Origin: Lumbricus terrestris | Taxonomy: Eukaryota > Annelida > Clitellata > Crassiclitellata > Lumbricidae | Length of the DNA stretch: 64,000 bases | NCBI GenBank assembly: GCA_949752735.1 | Contig: OX457042.1 | Coordinates: 27,100,900 to 27,164,899, forward strand | Direction of reading: 5' to 3' | Part shown: piece after piece, positions 1-12,100 of the stretch | How positions within the stretch are numbered: the stretch's first letter is position 1 | How the letters are laid out: each line of letters opens with the position of its first letter | Notes under the pieces: model-generated | Databases searched by the model: none | Seen by the model: the letters and a program-made list of their open reading frames with translations, nothing else | What the model was told of the DNA's origin: nothing | Position numbers and translations under genes: made by a program

Positions 1-315
1 TCGTCTGACCATTTTCAGTGGGCCTCGAGGGCGGCGGGGCCCGCGTCGGGGGCGGCGGAGGGCCTGACGGACGAGGCCCGGGAACGCCGGGCAGCGGTCG
101 CGACAGTTGAGAGGGAGATGGTGGAGGAGGGAAACCTCCTCCGCTCACGCGCGACCCGGACGATCGGCCGACGGTCGAAGGTGCGCTGTCGGGGAAGTCG
201 GCTGAAGGTTTGGAAGACAATGGAGGCGGAGGCGGAAAGTTTTCGGCGGATCCGTTGCTCACCCGGTCGCCGCCGCGGGATCCGGCCGACCGACCAACCG
301 TGTTGGAACCGGTGC
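1..315 (-). CDS. WIPF: WIPF exon 4, partial: proline-rich region, truncated by window edge
   Basis: The acceptor gtttgtgtttctcag is followed by a frame entered in phase 1 reading GTGSNTVGRSAGSRGG, then ENFPPPPLSSKPS, GGGFPPPPSPSQLSRPLPG and a further proline-rich stretch to the window edge. Directly after MPKLR this parallels the vertebrate sequence MPKLRSTANRDNDSGGSR. The longest open frame across this stretch is a different one and is a shadow. The exon is GC-rich compared with its surroundings. Confidence 0.85.
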
Positions 316-3144
316 CTGAGAAACACAAACAGTGTCACAAACATACACAACTTTGAAACGGTGTGGCATAATCATTTGTACATGTATAGCAAGCGCCCCA
401 TTCAGCAGAGCTCTGCCAAAGAAGGCTCAACATTAAAATATATCAGGAAAACCCAAATGTGAAAACCTGCCAGGTGCAACTTCAAGAAAACTTCCAAATG
501 ACGAGGCAATCTGCATTCAAACAGGCGCTTGAAGAAAGTGGAACGCGACAGGCTGAAATAGCTCAATTCCGTCTTGAAAAGGATGACTATTCCAGGATAC
601 AGCAATAAAATTTCTGTACTGGGCAGCGGATGACTTAGCCATAGGGATATAAAAATACCATGCAAAGCTGTTCTGAGGATTTGCGGTAGGAAAAGATAGA
701 AGTTAAGGAATCTGAGATAGAATAGGGGCAGTTCCTAATAGGCAATATGGCATAAGAGTAAGAATACAATGCATTGAGGTTAAGGTATCCAGGATGTAGG
801 CGGAGGAGATACACGGTCAAATATGGGATGCCACTGATATCAGAAGAGCCGATGAATTTAGCACAGACTGCATTTTCGAGATAACAGAGCAACCAATAAC
901 AAGATCACCAGATGGCTTAAGTTTTCAGGCTATGTGTACCAAATAAAAAACTTCAGCAATTATAATAAATTCAGTGAAAAATCTTTAAACACTGCAACTT
1001 CTGAAAGCTGCCCAAAGAATTTTCAGTCCTCGCATGCACACACACAAAAAATATCCATTATGATTCTGCATATTCTAAAGATTACAGGTACTCTGTTACA
1101 AGGCACTAAGGCTCAGCTAAGTTTTACAACTATGATTACCAGAACCCGATAGTTAACACAACACAGAACATAGGGAAACAGGAGCACAACTGCCTAGTTC
1201 TCCCCCCCCTGCCTCAAACCATTTCAAGCTAGATTAAATTAGACTGGATAAGAGGAGAGCAGATTTCGTATATATACGATATTAGATTAGATCGGATAAG
1301 ATTACCTCTGAGTTTTGGCATGCCTCCGCCAAACAGATCACCGAGACCAGGCGGTGCGTTTCGAACAGTGCCAGTCCCACTGGCCCCACCTCCTCCCCCT
1401 GCTCCTCCTCCTCCTCCTGCATGTGGTTGTCTTCCTCCTGCAGCACACAACAACAAGAACAGTCAGTCACACACGCAACACACAGTCACCAACTCTCTCT
1501 GCTAACAGTGGTAGACCCAGTGAGCGAAACCCAGTTCTACATGCTGGCTATTAAATGTGTCAGATGGAACATACTAGTAGAAGATGATTCTGAAAAAAAT
1601 GGACAGACCAACTCTGTCTTTTATCTAGCTACCACCCCACCATCAAAGCTCCTCTATAGAATAAGACTGTTCACCAAACTGGGGAATTACAGAAAGGCAT
1701 CAAAAACAAATATATAAAACCATGTATTCGTCTAAAATAAATCAGCTTGAATATTCGTCTAATATAACTCAGCAAGACAGTTACAGGATGAAGTGGAATG
1801 AGATTAATACAGTGCTGTGGATCAGATGTTCAGGAGCTATTCTTTTAGCAAGGTACTATAGAGTACCCCAGGTATGTAGTTCTTTATATCATCCTTTGTC
1901 AGATTGTCCTTTTGCAATTCAAAATCACAAGTTAATGAGAGTAACAATCCCACAACTCGACTTTTTCTTCCTTAAGTGACGCATCCATATTTTCCAAAGT
2001 TTAAGTGTGGTATTTCACAACATCATCAGACGAGCAGCTTGAGACGAAAAACTCAGGAGTCGAGTGTGTTAATAGCAAGCAGCGTAGCTCTACGTAGAAA
2101 GCAGATTAGCCCACAAGCGATAAACACCATCGACCATCGACTGATACGGTGGTCAGGCAGATAGCCTCTGTCAACTTGCGAGCCAGCGATTGCTCACGAT
2201 ATATATATCAGTCTACAGGTACAAAGTAACTTGTCACAGTTCAAGAGCAGCAATAATAATGCAGCATGCACACTGAACACAACGGCAGCACAATCCGAAG
2301 AAATTAATGCAATTCAAAATATGACAGGAATACAGAAACTTGTAGCATTCGTTTACGTAACACCGTTCCATGCATTTATTCGCTGACAATCCTCAATTCC
2401 AATCTCCAGATTGGATTTTTTAGTTCGCATGCAACCACCAAAACAAGCAAAATAAAAATAATTCTAATACTAGAATGACTTCCAGAGAAAACAGTTAAAG
2501 AAACCGGAGTTATGGCCCGATATGCCATGATGTGTAGAGCATGGTGGTGTAGTGGCAAATTTGATGCCTTGGAGCTGGAGGGTCCCAGGTTCGAATACAC
2601 CTACAGCCACCTCGTAGAGACCTTGAGCAAGCCCTTCACTTGCAATTGCTCGCACGCTTCGGCGTGAAACTCCGAAGCAGTGTCCGCGCTGTAGTTGGGA
2701 GCGCCTCCGAGTAGAGATAGCTTGAAGGGCGCTATAGCAAATGCGAGAAGAAAATAAACAAATAAACATGCAAGGACATAACAAGGGCAAAATGTACTAT
2801 TGCACTCATCTTGCACATCCTCTCCTCCTTATTCCACTGACCACCCAATGCTGGGCTCAACAGCTTTCGGACCCTGAAGCATCACCAACGAGGGTCAAGT
2901 TATATTCCAACACCTAACAGTTATAGATCGTCCGTTACTTTCACGATTCGCTCACAACACAGAGATAGAAGAAGAAGCATAATACGACAGAGGTAAGACA
3001 ATTTCGACCCAATCTTACCAAGACAGAGTCATGCATTCTCAGTTATATCATAGTCCCCCCATAGGCACCCATGCCCAACTAAACGCCAAACAACTACTCA
3101 ATAAATACAAGTAAGAATGCATATAATATACGGGCACATATGCA

Positions 3145-3191
<47 letters not shown>

Positions 3192-6100
3192 GCACGCGCA
3201 TGCATGTGTGTAGGGGCATCCATAGTTCCCAAGTTGGACTAGGAATAGATGCGGATCTTTCAGTATGTTGTCACTTTGTTGTGTCTGTTTTGTTTTTCCC
3301 AACAGCCTCTGAGTCAATGCAGTGCACGAGGGCAGATCTATGTAAAAGACTCCAGTCCACACCTCCAATAAGTCTCAATCCCAACTCCCAAGCTAATGCT
3401 TGCAGTGAACTGCTGTACATCTATTCTAACTGCCTATTAAAGCACACAATACTCATAAAACCATAGTTGTAAAAAACGTTTTTTTCCGTTTTTTATTCTC
3501 TCCCAAAAAACGTCGTTTTTTTCGTTTTTTATTTTTCCCATCGTTTTTTATCGTTTTTTATTTTTTCTTTAACATTATTTATTCATTTACTTTCTGTTAT
3601 TATTTTCCTTAATTTTAATTTTTTCTGAAATTCTTTATGTTCTCTGCCAACTCTCAAGGATTCAGCTAACTAAAGTCATTATTTCATCGTTTAGCATCAT
3701 TATTTAAGAGATAGCCTGCATGTAGTAGCTTCCTAATCAATGTTTTCAAGGTTAAAATGCGGTTTTAGATGTAGCAAAGTCAAATTATTTACCGTTTCCG
3801 TTTTTTATCGTTTTTTTGTCGTTTTTTATTTTTTTGAAAAAAACGACGTTTTTTACCGTTTTTTATTCCGTTTCCATCGTTTTTTACATCTATGCATAAA
3901 ACTACCAATATACACAATTACACATGTAAGCCCCCGAACAATTGAAAATTCTAACCATTGAAAACTTAGCCGCTGAAAACCTTGCACTTGTCCAACGCGC
4001 AGTTAAATAGCAACTTAGGGAAAGCTCTGTTCCTTGCCCGCAAGACAGACATTGGTTAATACAAAGCACAAACCCCTGAAGACACTCATTGCTCTCGTTA
4101 ACAACTTTGCGCAAGATTCTGTCGACAAATAGATTTGAAATTGAAAACAATCTATCAAATAACGATCATGGCTTCTAATGATTTAATAACTTAATAATAC
4201 TAAAGTGTGTGGCCAACTATGTACACACATGTGGCACTCAAGCAACAATTCTGATTTATAAATTATAAGCCATTAATAAATTACTTATACTATAGCATAT
4301 AGTCAGCATTTCTCTTGGCATTAAAATGAGCTGTCAAGTAGCAAATCTGATTAAAAGTAATTAACAAATTAACGGTACCGTAGAATAAGGCAAGCATGCA
4401 ATTTAATTGACCTGCTCGCTCCAGGAAGCCTCTCTCTAGTGCTTTTCCTATATCAAATGGTTTGTAGCATGCCATCAGCTGATATTAGGACCCTAAAGCT
4501 CAGTGCCTCGTAAGTCCACTGATAAAATAAAATAGTGTTTTATTTTATCAAACGTCAGCAGCACTAATGGCAACCCCCCCCCCCAATGCCTGATAATGCG
4601 TAGCACTCAAGAATATCTTTGCTGACAAAGAAGCGCTTACCGGGGTATATGATCGTGGAAATATTCACCAGTGCTACTACCACCACTACCACCAGCTCGG
4701 CTTTCTATCCGTGCCATGGAATCGTTCCCACAATCAGATTAGCACAACAAGCATTGTTCTTTCTGCAGCCTTTGTTTGATTGTTTCACCAGAAAGTAAGC
4801 AATCCATGGACACAACCCATGAGCCGCAGCAATAGGCAGGGGCCAATTACACTTCCAACGGGACATAATTTTAACCAGTCTGGGGAAGTTCTCCACTTCT
4901 AAAAATTGCAGGGTCAAGGGGGTCGTGTGTCCCCACTCAGAGTCCTAGACATAGTAGACATCCTTTATAAACATAGACTTCCATCCTGATCATGGACGAG
5001 CAGTTCATACTAGAGTATAATGCTTCAATTAAATTTCTACAATATGCTAATCCTACACAAATCAAACACATTTAAGAGCAAACATTTGGACTAATCGACT
5101 ATCCAGCTATTTAGCAGCTCAGGCAAAACAATCTGCTTCACATTGAGATCAAATTTCCTAGACACGCCCCTCCACGTAGAGAACATGGCAAAATATGGTA
5201 AATAGAAACTCCTACTACAAAATTGAGATCTATGGGCATCTGATTTCAGAGGTTTCTTTGATCTTTAATAGCTGCGAGGGAATTTAACCCACAATTCAAT
5301 GCTGCTTTTAAAACAGATGAGCCAAAAAGAGTCTGCAGACAGACGGGCCTGATGACAAGAGGACACAATAGTAACTATCTATCCATTTGACAGAGAATGT
5401 CAGAGTGTCTATATATTCGACTCTCACACTTGTAAGAAAAATCAGCGCATCTTTATTTGCACTCATCCATCTTGGGGTGTTATAGAGTGCATTTAGTTAA
5501 CCTTTCAAAGGTACAAGGCACATGGCTGCCAATATATAACAGACAACCCAAGATATTAAAACCACTTCCTGTTGAAGGCTGCATATTTTCTGACTGATTT
5601 GTTGATAAAAATTGGTTTCAATCTGTCTCAAAATCAACATTTGAAACTCTTCACAGCTTTTCACAACGCAAGCAACATTCACCAAAATTCATGTAGTCTC
5701 AATATCAACACTGCCACCCCATCTAAAATATTTTTCCTAGACATGTACATTCACAAAACTATTAAAAAACAAAACAAAACCATTCAAAACAAAAATAAAA
5801 AACTGTCAACAACTAAAAAGATAACAAGCAACGAAACGAAAAACTGCAACCAAAAACCTCAAATCCGCACTAAACACAAAAAAGATCGAAATTCGAGATT
5901 TCAAATCGCAACGAAAACAAAGACGACAACGACGATCGTTCCAGCGAGCGGCAAGAGCCGAACCAATGCTCAAGGCAAATCAGTGCACAACTCAGTGGTC
6001 AACATGCAGTTGAACGACTACTACGGAAAGGAACAATGCACTCCCATGCGAGACAGACAAACAAAAGTCGACTGATACCATTGTGCAATGACGACGACAA

Positions 6101-9100
6101 CGAAGAAGAAGAAGACGGTGACCATGAGGATGATGAGCAGAATGATGGGGGAGGTGGTGGTGGAGGAGGTGGTGGCCCAAGAGGCTTCTCCCTCAGTGAA
6201 CGCGAGTGCTGGATGGTCGCCGCCCCCGATGTCCCTGGCGACTGGTGGTGGAGGTGGTGCGGTGCGGCGGGCCTCTGTGGCACTGTTGGAGGATGATGCC
6301 TAGTGGTGGTGGTGGTGGTGGAGGACCCAACTCCACTGAACGAGTTCGAATAGCCCACAGTGGAGGTGCTTCGTGGAGCTGGTACTGGGTGGCAGATCAA
6401 CTCTGCCGCCTTGTTGTTGGCTAAATGCAACAACATCAACGTCAGCTGTACACAGAACTTTCCGTCTGTTGTCGTCGCAAGTGGCATCTAGATCCGCTCG
6501 ATGGTCATGTTTAGCGTCTTTGTTGTGAAGGTCTTAAACAGCGCTTTGTAAATCGCAAAATAAACATGTATTCACACTGACAGCCATGTGTGAAATTTCT
6601 TAATAGATGTCCCCTACACAGTGTGAAGTAATAGTGGAGTATGTTTGTTGCTTTGCAGCAAGATTGTTGCAGGTTCGAATCCACCTCAAGCCGCCGTGTA
6701 GAGACTTTGGGCAAGTCCCTCACTCACAATTGCTCATTGCTTCAGCGTGAAACTCCGATTCAGTGTCCGCGCTGTAGTTGGGAGTTCTTCTGAGTACAGT
6801 AACTTGAAGGGGCACTATAACAAGTGCACATACAAAAAACCAGTGAGAAACGTGTATAAACAACCACACAGTGGTCACTTCAACAGTAGGTGCCGCCTAC
6901 TTAATATCTGCTAAAGATAGACACCAGCAAAGCTGTCAGACCAGACCAACCAGATGTAGAACTTCCTGGCAATAAAATCCAAATCGTTTCGTGCAGGTAA
7001 CAAGTCATTTTCAATCTGAAAAAGGCTCTACATAATTATGCAGACCTGTAGTGTAACTGAACATTTATATAGCACCATTTCAATATGTCTACCCAGAGGT
7101 ACTCTCTGTGCTAATCTATATGATATATTACATTGATCAGCAAAACAACCCATAGCAAGTTGGAGGAGTCAACAGTGGCACACACACACATACGCACACA
7201 CACATGCACACACACGTGGAACCAGCCAACGGATTTCCATCAACAGTTGACTGATAACTTGGATTCATTCATTCAATTGAAAACTCATATAGCGCCCCTT
7301 CGAGGAAACTACTCGGAGGCACCCCCAAGTCCCGACTTCAGCAAGCCCAAATAGAACAGTTTTAAGTTCAGCGAGGAAGGATTCTGGCAGAGTCCCAGGA
7401 CGTAGGCTACTCCAGACCACTGGGCCAACCACAGAGAAGGCGCGATTCTTCATGGTTGCAGTACGAGCAATTAAGGAACCAAGACGACTTCCTTATCGGC
7501 AGAACATAAGCGACGACGTCCTTGGAAAGTCAACATGAGCCAGCATTGCATAGATGCTTACAATAGAGAAAAACTTAGATCTAAGGACACTAGGTGAAAT
7601 TTTGTCACCAGACAAAAAAATATCACTATTATATCACTATTCATTGGACAATACCAGTGGAAATACTCAAAGCATTCATCTGTCACGAGTCAAAATATAA
7701 CCGTAGCACATCCATAAACCGTGACATCCTCCTCTATCCTTGTGCTCTCAAATTACAAACGGATCGAAAATTCCGCCAGAAAATTCCCTACCACTTCATC
7801 TTACACAATAGCAAAGGATTTAAACCACGTATATATCTAATTCACAATACGTTTTACATCCGTGTTTCTTCGAATGCAATTCGTGATAAATTGGAGGACC
7901 AGGTGAAGCTGATCATGGTTAATTCATTCATCCATCCATTCTTTGTTGTTGCATAGCTGTCCTTTGAGACAAAGCAGATCTAAGGCAATGTGCCAATAAT
8001 TAGATTAGTGATTCTATTTCATCCAGTGAGAGGTTTCATTTCAGACAGAAGGTCAGGCACGGTAAAAGAAATGACAAAAGACAGAACCAGAGAAGGGCAG
8101 ATAACCCTTTCATTGGGTGTTTGAATAGAATATTCATCGCTAAGTCTTACACCTCCGTGAACACTTCTACAAGGGTCACAAGTATCATAATACTTCAATA
8201 ATAGCCTACATTCTTCAACAATATCCCACATACTTCAATATCCAACATATTTCAACATGATACTACATACATGTATACTTCATCATTATTCTGCATAAAC
8301 AATATCCTGCAAAACTTCAAATTGACCAAAGCAATGTCAGAATTTAAATCCAGACCAAATAAACATCAAGCAACTACAATCCGGATACATATTTATAACT
8401 TGGCCATTTATATGGCACTTCTCAGTGACATAAAATGAAATTGAGGCTCTTAAGCTACCATAATGAGGCAGCCTTGGCATGCGGCATGTCTAACTTCATT
8501 TCTCCTAGCGTCGGCCCATGACAGTGGTTGGCCAATTCTCTAAGCCTCGCTGTCTGACATTTCCACAGCACAGAGAGTACAAAGACACTACTACAGTGTG
8601 TGGTTGATGTACTCATATCATAGCTGTGTCAGTCAGCTAAAGGCACAACAACCCTTGAAAGCTCTTTCTACCCTGGTTGAATATACGACCTCTACAGGCT
8701 AACCATCCGACCATCATCATGGGCACGACTTCTATTTAAAGACCGAACCCAACATGAGTCACAGACGTCAGTTGTTGCTTTTCTTTAATACTTAAAGGCC
8801 TCAGCAAAGACGTGGCCGATTCTTTCAAGACGGACTGCTTCATGTCAATCTCTAAGGAAGGGGTAGGGTGGTTAGCGCAATGACAAACGCTCTTGCACGA
8901 AGAACGCACAGATGTGGAATCGCTTCCTGCCACCCTTCCCCCCAACCAAGAAAAGATCCACTCAACCGTATATTCGGCAGATAGCGTTGGCAAACTGAGT
9001 TGCAGGACATGATGGGCGCCTTGCATGGCTGCCAACGGTTTAATTCGACTCCTGTGATAACTTGTGATCATCCGTTCATTACTGATTCTAATTCATACTG

Positions 9101-12100
9101 AAATATAAATGGAGATCAGTTGTTGTTATTATTTGTTATTATTAAGAATAAAATGCAAAGAGTAGACAACCAATTTTACATCAAGAAGCAACCAGATTTG
9201 AACCTCAACACACAAATACTATTACCCCGGTAACTACCATTTCATACCGTCCAGAAACCGCTACATAAACTATCACTACTATTATTAAAACTTCAAAATG
9301 CAGCAAAGTTCTGTCAACCAATGATTTTTAAACTATGCCACCTATACAGGTATGAAGTATAATATATATCAATTTAAGTTTGTCACTGCCGAGCAAAAAC
9401 ACTAAAGTTTCTATTCAATGCCACGTCCTCAAAAAGGTGAAATATCATGCAGAAGCAGAGAGGCCAACTAAATTATCAACATTACCTAGGTCAGTACAGA
9501 AGGTTTTTGGTATAAACAAAAGAGGAGTGGCTGCCTGCACAATTCTCATCTAAACAACTCCACAGCGAATAAAGCAGGAGCTGGGAGCAATTCACACGTA
9601 TTCTGCTTTTCTTCACAAGAAAGCACATAATCCTAAATATCAAGGGCGGATCAAGGGGGGGGCAAATCCAGTCATGACCCCTCCCCCGTTGATATATAGT
9701 ACAGCAAACCATGTGGACTGGGTGCTGAATAACGCTGTTGCAGTTCACCTGCAATATGGCGACCTGCTGGGATGGCCAGCTATGTTGAAACTTATTTACT
9801 GCACAATGATTCATTTGATGATGTTCTTGGCCTGACTTGAGTCACCCTTACCTCTTACCTCTCGACCATCAAAGGACTTTATCAACTACAACGTTGCTAT
9901 ACCTCTGACACGTAATGTTCACAGCATCCTGGTCACTTACTAGCAACGGATTAATATTAATACTAATAATAATCAATGAAACTCAAGGACCAAAAGTTAC
10001 GATGACTTGGCTTTCAATGAACGTCTAAGTTATAGCCATGGTGAGATGTCGCATTGTCGGTAGTCAAGAACTACTTCCCTCCATCACCGTCTACCTATTA
10101 CGACCAAGAGTGTAGATACTTGTAGAGCTCTGCATTTAGCAGCACCTTTTCCAGTTTCAAAAACACACATGTTCTATCAGTGAGGCCTAGACTTCCTAGA
10201 CAAAAGTTCCTCTTACTTTCCGTAATCCTGATGGATCATATTACCTACATTGGATTGAAAGATAACGATCAGAAAATAATAACAATAATACCAATAAAAT
10301 AGTCTGACATAACAGTTCATCAATAATATCAATAATAAATAATTTTAACATCAAAAGTGCAGTGGTTAATAATGTCAATTTTTTCAGACGGTCTACAAAA
10401 AAGCAACATGAGTTGTGTTTCGTTAAACACTACACTAATATTATTCGTCAAATGCCTCTGCCTCATTTCTCACTGTTCGTAAGAGTCCGGTCATATTCGA
10501 CCGGGGTTGAACTAGGAGCACTCCTGAGTAGGCAACCTTGAATGGGTGCTATATTAACCATATCAAATTGCTGTAATAAACATGAGTTCTGAAAAATGAA
10601 AATTCCACAATCTGTCTTAATTAACCCTTTAATGCCAAGAGTGCACCGAAGCGACCGTGAAACCAACGCAATTCGTCATTAAAGCGTTAACACAAATTAG
10701 ATTAAATGTTCACCGTATCGCCCAAGCAATGCAAACACAAAACATGATATATTTGGTGAATTGACAAGCACAATGAAAAGCAGACTTAGGTCAAAGCAGA
10801 AAATTAAATAACATCCAGGCTACATTCTAGGCATATCCGAATTTGATCAGATGAATCCATCTAAGCTCTGAAAATGCTTTTCAACTATATATAGTGGTGA
10901 TAAGAATCAAAACAACTTTGAATAAACAAGCACTGCCTATAAGCAGGAATAAACAGCACCTGGTTCAAGAATACGAATCTGGTGTTGATTAAAGAGCACA
11001 AGATTGCTCGTTAGGTTTGCAAAATCACCTGCATCGTCAGATTTCTGCAACAATAGCTGTGGCATCTTTATCGCCAATTTTGCATGTTTCAAATCTGATT
11101 TATGACAACCATTGCATATATCCGTTTAATAAAGCACAAGCAATGAAGCATATTTACATATCATTACGCCATGTGATATCAGATGCAAGCAACATCGTGT
11201 TTACAAAAGATATCAGGAAGCCATTGTGTGATACTATTGTATCAACATCAATATGACAAAGACCACAACCACAGCGGACTCTACTAAAGAGAGAGCGACG
11301 AGCATGCAGAAAGTAAGGAAGTCTCTACCGGCTGGTGGCGGTCCTCGTCCAGCGGATCGTCCGTTCTCACAACCTGGTGGCATAACTGGTCTGATGCCAG
11401 CACCAGGGCCTCCGCCTCCTTTCCCTGTAATAATTAAGTCTTCAGTGTGTAAGAACACTTTGCAATGACAGCATGTCCACTACGACAGCGCTGTTATCAG
11501 GTTCTAGTGGACATAATGTTGTCTCGCCTGCTGAAGACCACCTTCAACATTAAAAGCTAGCAGTCATTCACCTGTATCAAAAGACATGGCTGTGACACAG
11601 CTGTTTATATACCTCTGACATATATGGCCTTTCTCAACAGTCTAAAGTTGGACACCGGCTTCAACTTCCAAACCTACTTCATATTCAATACCAACCCCAA
11701 AAGGATGAAGAGTTTCAGTAACCTTTCGACTTAGTTTGGCTCAGGGCTGTTTTTAAGCAATTTTTAGAACTGCACAACTCCTTCTTTCCGTTCCCATCAT
11801 CCATGGTAAATTACTTCCAATCGGAGGACAATGGTCTTTTTATGATAGTTTTAAGTTTTTAACTGCACAAAAGTGCTTAACTACAACTGCACATTTTGTG
11901 TACAACTGCACGTTAAAAAAGTCCTCGTTTGGCTCTCCGCACAAACCCTGAAGACATGGATGGCTAAGTCACGGGTCCAGTACGCAAGTGAATTGGCTCA
12001 ACATTGCTTAACTTCGCATCATCAGTTAGCATTGTATCAACATCAAACGGCCACAAGTATATAACCAAACCACACGATTGCAGAAATACTGGTCACCAAA

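Larger units (their letters stand above)
1438..11328 (-). other. WIPF intron 2, repeat-rich
   Basis: This intron of about 9.9 kb holds two tRNA-derived SINEs of one family (2535-2760, 6632-6833), one of a second family (8866-9075), a hAT-type MITE (3462-3894), a (TA)n tract (3148-3188), a LINE 3' fragment (7255-7500) and the candidate exon near 6.1-6.4 kb. The remainder (including 3900-6000, 7500-8860 and 9080-11328) shows no feature I can support. Confidence 0.6.

Noticed and set aside
5572..6075. Plus-strand open frame of 167 codons, Lys/Thr/Asn-rich
   Set aside because: Low-complexity A-rich sequence inside a WIPF intron, no domain, no splice support.
7594..7956. Plus-strand open frame of 120 codons
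   Set aside because: Unremarkable composition, no recognisable motif, lies beside a LINE fragment in an intron.
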